From Bacteroidota bacterium (GTDB lineage: Bacteria > Bacteroidota > Bacteroidia > Flavobacteriales > Weeksellaceae), in contig JAEWHB010000102.1 of the NCBI GenBank assembly GCA_023388015.1, positions 1 through 13,473 on the forward strand: 13,473 bases of DNA, given 5' to 3'. Positions within the stretch are counted from its first letter, which is position 1. Every line of letters starts with the position of its first letter. A program made the translations under genes and the position numbers. The notes beneath the pieces are model-generated. The model was not told the DNA's origin. It ran no database searches and saw nothing but the letters and a program-made list of their open reading frames with translations. Below, piece after piece: positions 6,641 through 13,375 of this stretch.

Positions 6641-7588
6641 TTATATCATGATTTTTTTAACCTTATCAACAATTGCGGCAGAATCCAAACCATATTTTTT
6701 CATCAGTTCAGCAGGCGTACCACTCTCACCAAAGGTATCATTGGTTCCCACAAATTCTTGACGAGCCGGATACTGTTGTGTAAGAAGTCGGGCTACGCTC
6801 TCACCCAATCCACCGAAAATATTATGTTCTTCACAAGTTACTACCTTTCCCGTCTTACGAACTGAACGCAAAATGATGTCTTCATCCAACGGTTTAATCG
6901 TATGAATATTAATGACTTCAGCCGAAATCCCCTGAGTTTCTAGCTCATTGGCAGCCAGCATAGCTTCCCAAACCAAATGACCGGTTGCAACAATGGTCAC
7001 ATCCGTTCCCTCCTGAATCATTACTCCTTTCCCAATTTCAAAATCCTGATCGGGTGAAGTAAAAACAGGCACAGACGGACGACCGAAACGCAGATAAACA
7101 GGGCCCTCATACTCGGCAATCGCCAAAGTTGCGGCTTTGGTTTGGTTATAATCACATGGATTGATTACTACCATTCCCGGAAGCATTTTCATCATCCCGA
7201 TGTCTTCCAAAATTTGGTGCGTCGCGCCATCTTCACCCAAAGTCACACCTGCGTGTGAAGCACATATTTTTACATTTTTCCCTGAATAAGCAATCGATTG
7301 ACGAATCTGATCATAAACCCTTCCGGTCGAGAAATTGGCAAAAGTTCCGGTAAAAGGAATCTTCCCACCGATGGTAAGCCCGGCAGCGATGCCCATCATA
7401 TTGGCTTCAGCAATTCCTATTTGAAAAAATCTTTCGGGATTTTCTTTTTCAAAAACTTCCATTTTCAGGGATCCGGTCAAATCGGCACAAAGCGCTACCA
7501 CATTTGGATTGGTTCTTCCCAATTCTGTAAGTCCGTCGCCAAATCCGCTACGGGTATCTTTCTTTTCGGAGTATGTTACGTCAATCAT
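6641..7588 (-). CDS. Transketolase, C-terminal subunit
   Basis: This is the second half of a split transketolase: pyrimidine-binding domain plus the C-terminal transketolase domain, 315 residues. With the N-terminal subunit it would form the thiamine diphosphate enzyme that moves two-carbon units between sugar phosphates in the non-oxidative pentose phosphate pathway. The catalytic glutamate that activates the thiazolium cofactor is E61 in FQIGIAEANMMG. The pyrimidine domain covers about 10-165 and the C-terminal domain about 185-310 (IVATGHLVWEA, HTIKPLDED, EEHNIFGGLGE). Such split pairs resemble the two-gene transketolases of Bacteroidota and archaea; DXP synthase is excluded by size and by the motifs. 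The start ATG at 7588 is 1 bp after the stop of the preceding secreted-protein gene, so it depends on the same transcript. Confidence 0.95.
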   Translation of the reverse strand: MIDVTYSEKKDTRSGFGDGLTELGRTNPNVVALCADLTGSLKMEVFEKENPERFFQIGIAEANMMGIAAGLTIGGKIPFTGTFANFSTGRVYDQIRQSIAYSGKNVKICASHAGVTLGEDGATHQILEDIGMMKMLPGMVVINPCDYNQTKAATLAIAEYEGPVYLRFGRPSVPVFTSPDQDFEIGKGVMIQEGTDVTIVATGHLVWEAMLAANELETQGISAEVINIHTIKPLDEDIILRSVRKTGKVVTCEEHNIFGGLGESVARLLTQQYPARQEFVGTNDTFGESGTPAELMKKYGLDSAAIVDKVKKIMI

Positions 7589-7589
7589 T

Positions 7590-9059
7590 TTAGTCTAAAT
7601 TATTTAAGAATTCGTCTAATAATTCCTTGTCTTTTTTTGAAAATTTGTCGCGGTTGTTATTGAAATAAATTTGTTCTGCACGAATGGCATCCAGCGTTCC
7701 TTTGTACCAAACACTTGAACCTTCAAATTCGCCCATGTACATATCGCAAATCTGACCTGCATAGTTTTTGGCGTGTTTAGAAAGTTCTTCATTTGAAAAT
7801 TTAGGAATGACAGTATCCATATTTTTACAATAAGCAGGCATTGCTTTCCAGTAAGCGGAATTAGCACTTAAAGTTTCAAATGCAAAATTCATGCTTTCAG
7901 GTGTTAAACTCTCGTATTCAGATTCATAATGTCCTACATAATAATCTTGGGAATAATCATACGCGGCAACGGCCTCTAAGGCTTCGTCGGCCGCAACGAC
8001 AGCGGCTTCTACAGCAAAATCCTCCTGGGTTTTAGGAGTTGATTTCTCCATTGCATCAATATCTTTTTTCAAAAAGTCATACAATAAATTTGCATCTTTT
8101 TTACTTATCAATCCACTTTTGGGTCCATTCTTTTTAACACCTTTGATTTCTTTCAGTGCAAATGTTTTAAATTTTTCTTCGTCGCCGGCTTTCATGTAAT
8201 ATGAATAATTACACAGGCTGGAAATGTAAGAAGTAGCAAATGAAATCGAATTTTCATCTTCGAATTTCAATGTGTACAATTCTGAATAATTACAGAATTG
8301 AGGCTGCGTCATATAATTATAATAATCATAGTATTCCTCTACTGCTGTAGCTTCATCCCACGCCACTTCTTCTTCCGGATAAAGTGCACTGATAGAATCC
8401 TTTTTAACTTGATAATCAGCGAGTTCTTTTTTCAAATCGAAATGAATGGTAGAATTTATTTTATTAATTGAAGACAACAAAACCTTTTCGTTTTCATTTC
8501 CTTCGGGAGAAGTTACCGCAAGCACAAGCCCTTTGATTTGTTTTCCTTCTTGTTTGGGCAAAAGGAAAGAAACGTTGTCAATTTCACTTGTTTCATCAAT
8601 ACATAATACAAAGTCAGTAATTTTAGTCTGACCCTCCTTAGTTGAAATTACTTCATAATGGTTACAAGTTCTATCCAAAACATTAAGCGGAGCGCGATCG
8701 ATTTTATTTAATTCGACTTTCTCATAAAGCGTTTCCACAGGTTCACCATATCCATACAAATCCGTTTTGACAATATTGAAATTATTCTCCAAGTCTGAAT
8801 TTTCCACTTGTATTAACTGATTTTCATTCACATAAGAATATCCGGCTTGATTCGCCATAAAAATCGGGAAATGGACCAATGAATTTTTACTTTGTTCCGA
8901 ATATTGAGCGGGAATATAATGTCGGGCAAAAATCATATCGGACATTGAAGGATCTAGTCCGGGAAATTTATAATCAAGTCTATAATTAAAAGTATGCGAA
9001 TTTTGTGCAGACAAGAATCCGCTAAAAATTAAAACCGAAAAAATCAGTAGATTTTTCAT
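7590..9059 (-). CDS. Secreted protein of unknown function between the transketolase halves
   Basis: This is a 489-residue protein I do not recognise. Residues 1-18 are a classic Sec signal peptide (MKNLLIFSVLIFSGFLSAQ, cleavage after A18 or so), with no lipobox, so the product should be periplasmic or secreted. The first ~210 residues look beta-rich and start with a pattern seen in Bacteroidota exported proteins (NSHTFNYRLDYKF); a relation to the GLPGLI family is possible but unproven. Two cysteine-containing stretches (LDRTCNHYEV, DFVLCIDE; later FCNYSEL, SLCNYSYYM, PAYCKNMD, GQICDMYM) could form disulfides. Around 328-375 there is an acidic Ala/Glu/Tyr-rich region (AVEAAVVAADEALEAVAAYD, then DYYVGHYESEYES). 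The C-terminus is lysine-rich. It is 2 bp from the N-terminal and 1 bp from the C-terminal transketolase gene, so it is expressed with them, although an exported protein cannot be part of the cytoplasmic enzyme. No frameshift or composition break was seen. Confidence 0.85.
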   Translation of the reverse strand: MKNLLIFSVLIFSGFLSAQNSHTFNYRLDYKFPGLDPSMSDMIFARHYIPAQYSEQSKNSLVHFPIFMANQAGYSYVNENQLIQVENSDLENNFNIVKTDLYGYGEPVETLYEKVELNKIDRAPLNVLDRTCNHYEVISTKEGQTKITDFVLCIDETSEIDNVSFLLPKQEGKQIKGLVLAVTSPEGNENEKVLLSSINKINSTIHFDLKKELADYQVKKDSISALYPEEEVAWDEATAVEEYYDYYNYMTQPQFCNYSELYTLKFEDENSISFATSYISSLCNYSYYMKAGDEEKFKTFALKEIKGVKKNGPKSGLISKKDANLLYDFLKKDIDAMEKSTPKTQEDFAVEAAVVAADEALEAVAAYDYSQDYYVGHYESEYESLTPESMNFAFETLSANSAYWKAMPAYCKNMDTVIPKFSNEELSKHAKNYAGQICDMYMGEFEGSSVWYKGTLDAIRAEQIYFNNNRDKFSKKDKELLDEFLNNLD

Positions 9060-9061
9060 AA

Positions 9062-9907
9062 TTAATAATCTTTTAATTCGGTTTCTATATTTTGTTCCAA
9101 AGCTTTTTCCAATTGCTCATCATTTGGCGCTTTTCCATGCCAGGCGTGCGTTCCCATCATAAAATCTACACCATTGCCCATTTCTGTATGCAACATAATG
9201 GCTACCGGTTTTCCTTTTCCGGTTTCAGATTTTGCTTTTTCAAGAACTTCGATAACTTTTTTCAGATTATTTCCTTCTTTTTCTTCGAGCACCAACCATC
9301 CAAATGCTTCCAATTTAGCGTGTAAATCGCCCAGATCCAATACATTTTGGGTAGAGCCGTCAATCTGCTGACCATTGTAATCGATAGTTGAAATGATGTT
9401 ATCCACTTTCTTTCCGGCGGCATACATCAGCGCTTCCCAAATCTGTCCTTCCTGCAATTCTCCGTCACCATGAAGCGTATAAACAAGTTTATCGTCATTG
9501 TTTAATTTTTTGGCCAATGCCGCACCAATCGCTACGGAAAGTCCCTGCCCCAATGACCCGGATGCTACTCTTACGCCCGGCAAACCTTCATGCGTAGTCG
9601 GGTGGCCCTGAAGTCTTGAATCGATTTTACGGAAAGTATCCAGTTCTTCTACCGGAAAAAATCCGGAGCGCGCCAAAGTGCTGTAGAAAACCGGTGAAAT
9701 ATGTCCGTTTGACAAAAAGAATAAGTCTTCTCCTACTCCATCCATATTGAAATCGGTAGAATAATCCATAATTTCTCCATAAAGTGCAGTGAAAAATTCG
9801 GCACAACCCAGGGAACCTCCCGGATGACCACTGTTCACCGCGTGAACCATACGTAAAATATCTCTTCTTGTTTGCTGAACGCGGATTTCTAATTGCTCTA
9901 AATTCAT
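9062..9907 (-). CDS. Transketolase, N-terminal (ThDP pyrophosphate-binding) subunit
   Basis: This is the first half of a split transketolase, 281 residues. It carries the diphosphate- and metal-binding half of the thiamine diphosphate site: HAVNSGHPGGSLG with H28, SNGH with H69, GHP with H102, and the ThDP motif from GDGELQEGQ (147) to YNGQQ (N178). MGTHAWHGKAPN near the C-terminus matches the conserved end of this subunit. The in-frame TTG at 9928 is not used here as the start, because it lies inside the exact -7 promoter box (9926-9933); the ATG at 9907 gives the usual MNLEQLEIRVQQTRRDILRM N-terminus. It is the first gene of the operon, followed after 2 bp by the secreted-protein gene and then by the C-terminal subunit. 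Confidence 0.95.
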   Translation of the reverse strand: MNLEQLEIRVQQTRRDILRMVHAVNSGHPGGSLGCAEFFTALYGEIMDYSTDFNMDGVGEDLFFLSNGHISPVFYSTLARSGFFPVEELDTFRKIDSRLQGHPTTHEGLPGVRVASGSLGQGLSVAIGAALAKKLNNDDKLVYTLHGDGELQEGQIWEALMYAAGKKVDNIISTIDYNGQQIDGSTQNVLDLGDLHAKLEAFGWLVLEEKEGNNLKKVIEVLEKAKSETGKGKPVAIMLHTEMGNGVDFMMGTHAWHGKAPNDEQLEKALEQNIETELKDY

Positions 9908-9925
9908 CGAAAAATTCTTTGTGTG

Positions 9926-9933
9926 CAAAAGTA
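9926..9933 (-). promoter_or_regulatory. -7 promoter element of the transketolase operon
   Basis: On the minus strand TACTTTTG is an exact TAnnTTTG match, 18 bp before the ATG at 9907. No good -33 TTTG was found at the expected spacing, so the promoter may be weak or may need an activator. Transcription would begin near 9920, leaving a leader of about 13 nt. Confidence 0.5.
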
Positions 9934-10004
9934 CGGTTTTGAATGAGATTCTCCACCCGGAAAACCGATAATTATAAAGATTCCGATATGAGTTTTCAAC
10001 AGAT

Positions 10005-11516
10005 TTAGCCGAATAATTTTTTAAATCCGGCCGGAATGAAATTTATGATGTCGGAAGCAATCAGACTTTCTCTTCCAATCTGCGAAGCCGCTTCGTCTCC
10101 ACAGAATCCGTGAAAAAACACTCCAAAAAGTACAGCAGCCTCAGGCTCAAATCCTTTGCCTAAATGTCCGGCGATAATTCCGGTCAAAACATCTCCACTT
10201 CCGGCAGTTGCCATTCCGGGATTTCCGGTTGAATTGAAAAAGATTTGTCCGTCCGGCAAAAAGGTTTGGGTAAAAGCACCCTTGGATACCACAATTAATT
10301 TGTATTTCTCCACAAATTCACGCACCCTTTTTATTTTTCCAAATGAATCTTCCCAACCGCCTAGAAGTCTTTCCAGTTCTTTATCGTGAGGCGTGAGAAT
10401 TGTTTTTTCGGGTAATTTTTGAACCAATTCCGGATTTTTGGAAAGCAAATTAATTCCGTCTGCATCGATGATCAGTTTTTTGTTAGTCAAATCAGTTTCT
10501 TCCAAAAATTGTTCAAATGCACGAGCAGTTTTCTCATCTGTTCCGATTCCGGGTCCGATTGCAATTGTATCAAATTTTTCAACATTCGGGAAAGCCGTGA
10601 TTTTATCTTCAGAAAAATCCGTCATCGCCATAGATTCGGGAAAAGAAGTCTGAACAATATCGTATCCGCATTTGGGAACGTAAGCGGTTACCAATCCGGC
10701 GCCGGAACGTAAAACCGATTTCAAAGTCAGCAAAGCCGCTCCTGTTTTCCCATAACTTCCCCCGATGACCAGCACATTTCCGAATTCGTATTTATGCGAA
10801 AAAGTGGTTCTTCCCATTTGAAATTGCGGCACCTGATCCAATGTAAAAAACTGAAATGGCGAATCGCTACTTTCCACAGATCCCCAATCCAGACTAATGT
10901 CCAGAATGTCAAATTCGCGAATGTATTTTTCGTTTTCGGGTAAAAGCATTGCCAATTTCGGAGTTTGGAAAGTCAGCGTGACTTCTGATTCTACCACGGG
11001 ATCGGCTTCAGAGTTCAACTGATCACAAAACAATCCGGAAGGCACATCTATGGAAATTACTGTATTCTGGGCTTTGTTAATCTGATCAATTACAGGTTTC
11101 CATTCGGGATCAATAGGTCGCGTAAGTCCGTAACCAAAAATGGCATCCATAATGATGGTATAGGGCGGAAATTCAAATTGGGTTTCAGCATCATAAAGTT
11201 CAATCGGAATTTTGGCGTCTTTCAGGCGTTTCTGGTTGGAAAGATTATCAAGCGAATAAGTATTGTTTTTCTGTAAATAAACTTTTACCTGCGCTTTTTC
11301 ATCGGTCAGAAGTCTGGCCAGTGCCAGTCCGTCACCCCCGTTGTTGCCAATTCCGCAAATGATGGTAAAATGAGATTTATTGAGTTCCAAACGCGCTTTG
11401 AGCCAATTCACAACTGAAGTTGCAGCACGCTCCATCAGGTTGATCAGTTCAATGTCCTGAATGGTAATGGTTTTCGTTTCGACTTCTTTTAATTGTTTCG
11501 GGGATAAAATTTTCAT
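10005..11516 (-). CDS. nnr: Bifunctional NAD(P)H-hydrate repair enzyme Nnr (epimerase / dehydratase)
   Basis: This cytoplasmic housekeeping enzyme repairs damaged NADH and NADPH: the N-terminal YjeF_N domain epimerises R- and S-hydrates and the C-terminal YjeF_C domain dehydrates S-NAD(P)HX using ADP or ATP. All 503 residues fit the fused form. N-domain (1-215): GNNGGDGLALAR (57-68) and the IDVPSG block (156-161). C-domain (225-503): GGSYGKTGA (252-260), GPGIGTD (321-327), DADG (351-354), TPHDKE (375-380) and the nucleotide-binding/catalytic GNPGMATAGSGDVLTG (431-446), with the catalytic Asp in GSGD. It is preceded by the terminator at 11535 and so probably has its own promoter (TACTTTTA, 11528-11521 on the minus strand, one mismatch to the -7 consensus). 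No partner gene is apparent next to it. Confidence 0.96.
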   Translation of the reverse strand: MKILSPKQLKEVETKTITIQDIELINLMERAATSVVNWLKARLELNKSHFTIICGIGNNGGDGLALARLLTDEKAQVKVYLQKNNTYSLDNLSNQKRLKDAKIPIELYDAETQFEFPPYTIIMDAIFGYGLTRPIDPEWKPVIDQINKAQNTVISIDVPSGLFCDQLNSEADPVVESEVTLTFQTPKLAMLLPENEKYIREFDILDISLDWGSVESSDSPFQFFTLDQVPQFQMGRTTFSHKYEFGNVLVIGGSYGKTGAALLTLKSVLRSGAGLVTAYVPKCGYDIVQTSFPESMAMTDFSEDKITAFPNVEKFDTIAIGPGIGTDEKTARAFEQFLEETDLTNKKLIIDADGINLLSKNPELVQKLPEKTILTPHDKELERLLGGWEDSFGKIKRVREFVEKYKLIVVSKGAFTQTFLPDGQIFFNSTGNPGMATAGSGDVLTGIIAGHLGKGFEPEAAVLFGVFFHGFCGDEAASQIGRESLIASDIINFIPAGFKKLFG

Positions 11517-11534
11517 AGATTAAAAGTATAAAAA

Positions 11535-11557
11535 AAATCCCGGTTGGACCGGGATTT
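11535..11557 (-). terminator. Intrinsic terminator of the lipocalin-like lipoprotein gene
   Basis: AAATCCCGG (11535-11543) and CCGGGATTT (11549-11557) make a perfect 9-bp stem with a 5-nt loop. On the minus strand the stem runs straight into a run of eight T (counting those in the stem), 21 bp after the stop of the lipoprotein gene and before nnr. This separates the two transcription units. Confidence 0.85.
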
Positions 11558-11578
11558 GAATTATTAAAAAGTTGATTA

Positions 11579-12016
11579 TCATTTTCTGAAAACCAATTTT
11601 GTAGGTATTCCACCTGCAGATAAGTTTAATTCAAACTTATTTATATCGTCCGTATTTGTAATTGGCGTAAATGTGCTTGGCAACACAGATGAAGCTACTC
11701 CGCCATTTAAAGTCAAAGTGTAATTGTTTCCACTTTTTGTCCAGGTACCCCCAATAGGTTCTGATGATAAACAATTAGTCTCAACCAATTCATATCCATT
11801 TTCAACATAAGTTCCACCACTTATAAATTGAAAACTTCCTTTGTAAGGACAGTAATCGTTTACATCGTGTTCAACGCCATTGATAAAAACCTGAGTCACT
11901 TTCCAAGTTCCATGAATTGTAAACTGCGGTCCGCCTCCATTGTCATCGTCAGAACTACATGAAATCAATCCAAATCCCATGGTCAACACAAATAACATTG
12001 CAAATAATTTTTTCAT
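11579..12016 (-). CDS. Lipocalin-like lipoprotein, probably surface-exposed
   Basis: This is a 145-residue lipoprotein. The start is placed at the ATG at 12016 (MKKLFAMLFVL), which begins a proper signal peptide; the reading frame is open for 38 more codons upstream but that extension overlaps the preceding gene and would bury the signal. The lipobox is GLISC with the lipidated Cys20, followed by SSDDDNGGG. An acidic SDD-type stretch right after Cys is the lipoprotein export signal that sends Bacteroidota lipoproteins to the cell surface. The mature domain (IHGTWKVTQVFINGVEHD ... GTWTKSGNNYTLTLNGG ... LVFRK) has the pattern of the small lipocalin-like family common in Flavobacteriia: GTW start, two cysteines (in DYCPYKG and ETNCLSS), second GTW strand. 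Ligand and role are unknown. It is the last gene of the proC cluster and ends at a strong terminator. Confidence 0.85.
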   Translation of the reverse strand: MKKLFAMLFVLTMGFGLISCSSDDDNGGGPQFTIHGTWKVTQVFINGVEHDVNDYCPYKGSFQFISGGTYVENGYELVETNCLSSEPIGGTWTKSGNNYTLTLNGGVASSVLPSTFTPITNTDDINKFELNLSAGGIPTKLVFRK

Positions 12017-12086
12017 AATTTTTAATAATATATAGTTAGTTAACGTAAATTTTCGTGGTAAATTATTCTTAATCGGAAAAATTTCG

Positions 12087-12326
12087 TCAAAGATTATACC
12101 ATTCGCCCCGATGCGGTCGAAGCCTGTCACGCACCGAAATCATTTCGCTTTCATCTACCACCAAAAATGCTACCGAATACAATTCCGAAATTGTTTCAAC
12201 GCCTGTTATTTCGTTTTGAAGTTTTTCTGTTTGGATGAATTCTTTTAAATGAATTTCGTGATGTTCAGCTGTTTTCTGCGCATCAGGACCTCTGAAATCC
12301 CAAATCAATTTTAATTTTTTCTCCAT
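12087..12326 (-). CDS. Conserved small cytoplasmic protein of unknown function
   Basis: This is a 79-residue protein without signal peptide or membrane segment. Features: KLIWDFRGPDAQKTAEHHEIHL near the N-terminus (a His cluster H22, H23, H26), a central hydrophobic strand YSVAFLVVDESEM, and a C-terminal RDRLRPHRGEW. From memory, flavobacterial genomes contain similar short proteins with the same WDFRGPDA...HH.IHL and LRPHRGE blocks, so it is a real conserved gene, but I know no function. The beta-alpha-beta-like layout with histidines would suit a small ferredoxin-like (dimeric alpha/beta) fold; this is a guess from the pattern. It lies 21 bp after proC on the same strand, so it is probably co-transcribed with it. 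Confidence 0.8.
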   Translation of the reverse strand: MEKKLKLIWDFRGPDAQKTAEHHEIHLKEFIQTEKLQNEITGVETISELYSVAFLVVDESEMISVRDRLRPHRGEWYNL

Positions 12327-12347
12327 TTTATTTTGGACTTTTATTTT

Positions 12348-13124
12348 TTAAATTTTCTCATAAGAAGTACGAATTCCTTTGATCAGAGCTGAACTAAATC
12401 CCTGATGTTCCATTTCGTTTAAACCTACTATGGTACAACCTTTTGGAGTGGTTACCTTATCGATTTCCTGTTCAGGATGCAACCCATTTTCAATTAACAA
12501 TTGCGAAGCTCCTTTTACGGTTTGTGTAACGATTTTTGTTGCCGTTTCCGAATCAAATCCAATCTCAATACCGCCTTGGATCATCGCCCGAATGAATCTC
12601 AGAACATACGCAATTCCACAAGCACCGATTACTGTGGCGGCATTCATCAATTCTTCGTTGATAAATACTGTTTTCCCAATCGATTGAAATACTTTTTCCA
12701 CTTCATTCTTCCCTTCAGAAGAACTTCCGCAAATGCAAGTCAAAGATTCAGAAACCGCCGCAGCTGTATTGGGCATCGCCCGATAAATCGGATTTTCGCT
12801 ACCGATGATTCCCTGCATAGATTCAATGGAAATACCTGTGGCCACCGAAACGATAATTTGCGAGGATTTCAAACCGGGTTTGATTTCTTTCAAAATCTCG
12901 AAAACTTTATAAGGTTTTACTGCCAGAATGATTAAATCAGAACTTTCAATCGCTTGCAGATTATTATTTGAAACCTGAATTCCTCTTTCCGCCAAAAAAC
13001 TGATTTTGTCTAGTTGATTGCGGGTTACGGTTAAATTTTCACAAACAACAATTCCGTTGGAACAAATTCCTTCGGCCAGAGCAATTCCTAAATTTCCCGC
13101 GCCTATGATTGTAATTTTTTTCAT
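12348..13124 (-). CDS. proC: Pyrroline-5-carboxylate reductase
   Basis: ProC reduces 1-pyrroline-5-carboxylate to proline with NAD(P)H, the last step of proline synthesis, in the cytoplasm. The 258-residue product is normal in length. The N-terminal Rossmann domain has GAGNLG (8-13); the conserved substrate-side motifs are MPNT (117-120), GACGIAYVLRFIRAM (167-181) and the P5CR signature DKVTTPKGCTIVGLNEME (222-239). In the usual P5CR motif the middle block is often SGSGPAYV; GACGIAYV here is a mild variant. The ATG at 13124 starts directly with the Rossmann strand (MKKITIIGAG). Only 16 bp before it lies a strong intrinsic terminator, and before that a 14-codon ORF with tandem proline codons, so the gene is probably controlled by premature termination (see the leader features). 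The 79-residue gene follows after 21 bp. Confidence 0.96.
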   Translation of the reverse strand: MKKITIIGAGNLGIALAEGICSNGIVVCENLTVTRNQLDKISFLAERGIQVSNNNLQAIESSDLIILAVKPYKVFEILKEIKPGLKSSQIIVSVATGISIESMQGIIGSENPIYRAMPNTAAAVSESLTCICGSSSEGKNEVEKVFQSIGKTVFINEELMNAATVIGACGIAYVLRFIRAMIQGGIEIGFDSETATKIVTQTVKGASQLLIENGLHPEQEIDKVTTPKGCTIVGLNEMEHQGFSSALIKGIRTSYEKI

Positions 13125-13135
13125 TTAAATTTTAT

Positions 13136-13164
13136 AAAAAAACGCTTCCTTTTGAGAAAGCGTT
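13136..13164 (-). terminator. Intrinsic terminator in the proC leader (attenuator)
   Basis: On the minus strand AACGCTTTC (13164-13156) pairs with GGAAGCGTT (13149-13141), nine pairs including one G-U, with a 6-nt loop, and a T run continues to 13136. It lies upstream of proC and downstream of any leftward promoter in the uvrA-proC gap; with no full gene there to terminate, a regulatory role is likely. Confidence 0.75.
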
Positions 13165-13189
13165 CGGTATTTCAAAACATAACTTTCCC
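13154..13189 (-). promoter_or_regulatory. Candidate antiterminator hairpin of the proC leader
   Basis: On the minus strand GGGAAAGU (13189-13182) can pair with GCUUUCUC (13161-13154), eight pairs with two G-U, across a 20-nt loop. The second strand is the 5' arm of the terminator, so the two hairpins exclude each other. The first strand begins six bases after the leader-peptide stop codon, where a ribosome halted at the stop would cover it. Confidence 0.45.
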
Positions 13190-13195
13190 TTCGAA

Positions 13196-13240
13196 TTAAT
13201 TTCGTGGCGGGACAATGGCTATGTTGAATAATTGTTTCAT
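13196..13240 (-). CDS. Putative proC leader peptide (14 codons, tandem Pro)
   Basis: The ORF starts at ATG 13240 and reads MKQLFNIAIVPPRN, then TAA. Tandem proline codons (CCG CCA, 13210-13205) sit three and four codons before the end. The layout is that of the E. coli trp leader peptide, also 14 residues with two adjacent regulatory codons close to the stop (WWRTS), followed by alternative hairpins. It is 71 bp upstream of proC, whose product makes proline. Existence of the ORF is seen directly; translation and regulation are inferred. A random ORF this short is not rare, so the weight comes from the combination with promoter, PP, competing hairpin and terminator. Confidence 0.5.
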   Translation of the reverse strand: MKQLFNIAIVPPRN

Positions 13241-13250
13241 AATTCCGATT

Positions 13251-13286
13251 CAAAGAAAGGAATTTATTAGCTGATACACAAATTTA
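13251..13286 (-). promoter_or_regulatory. Candidate promoter(s) of the proC leader
   Basis: Two readings are possible on the minus strand. TTTG (13282-13279) with a 20-bp spacer and TTTCTTTG (13258-13251, one mismatch to TAnnTTTG) would start transcription near 13245, just before the leader-peptide ATG. Alternatively TAAATTTG (13286-13279) is itself an exact -7 match and would give a leader about 30 nt longer, but has no clear -33. Confidence 0.45.
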
Positions 13287-13358
13287 AAAAAATGAAGTTT
13301 TGATGCGTTTTATAAGTTAATTATTCCCGAAAAACATTTCCAAACGAAGCATTTGTAG

Positions 13359-13366
13359 TACCTTTG
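13359..13366 (+). promoter_or_regulatory. -7 promoter element of uvrA
   Basis: TACCTTTG is an exact TAnnTTTG match; TTTC (13337-13340) lies 18 bp upstream as a near -33 element. Transcription would start around 13371-13374, only a few bases before the ATG at 13376, so the message would have almost no leader. Confidence 0.6.
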
Positions 13367-13375
13367 CACGTTCAA

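Noticed and set aside
6635..6650. CATGAT-TTAT-ATCATG palindrome over the transketolase stop codon, considered as terminator or XerCD dif-like site
   Set aside because: The stem is only 6 bp and A+T-rich, and on the transketolase strand the T run is on the wrong side; arm length and spacer do not match dif.
9908..10004. Terminator for nnr before the transketolase promoter
   Set aside because: No stem longer than a few bases followed by a T run was found; nnr may read through or end by another mechanism.
12017..12130. Upstream extension of the lipocalin-like lipoprotein
   Set aside because: The added 38 codons overlap the 79-residue gene and would put a non-hydrophobic extension before a perfect lipoprotein signal peptide; the ATG at 12016 is the natural start.
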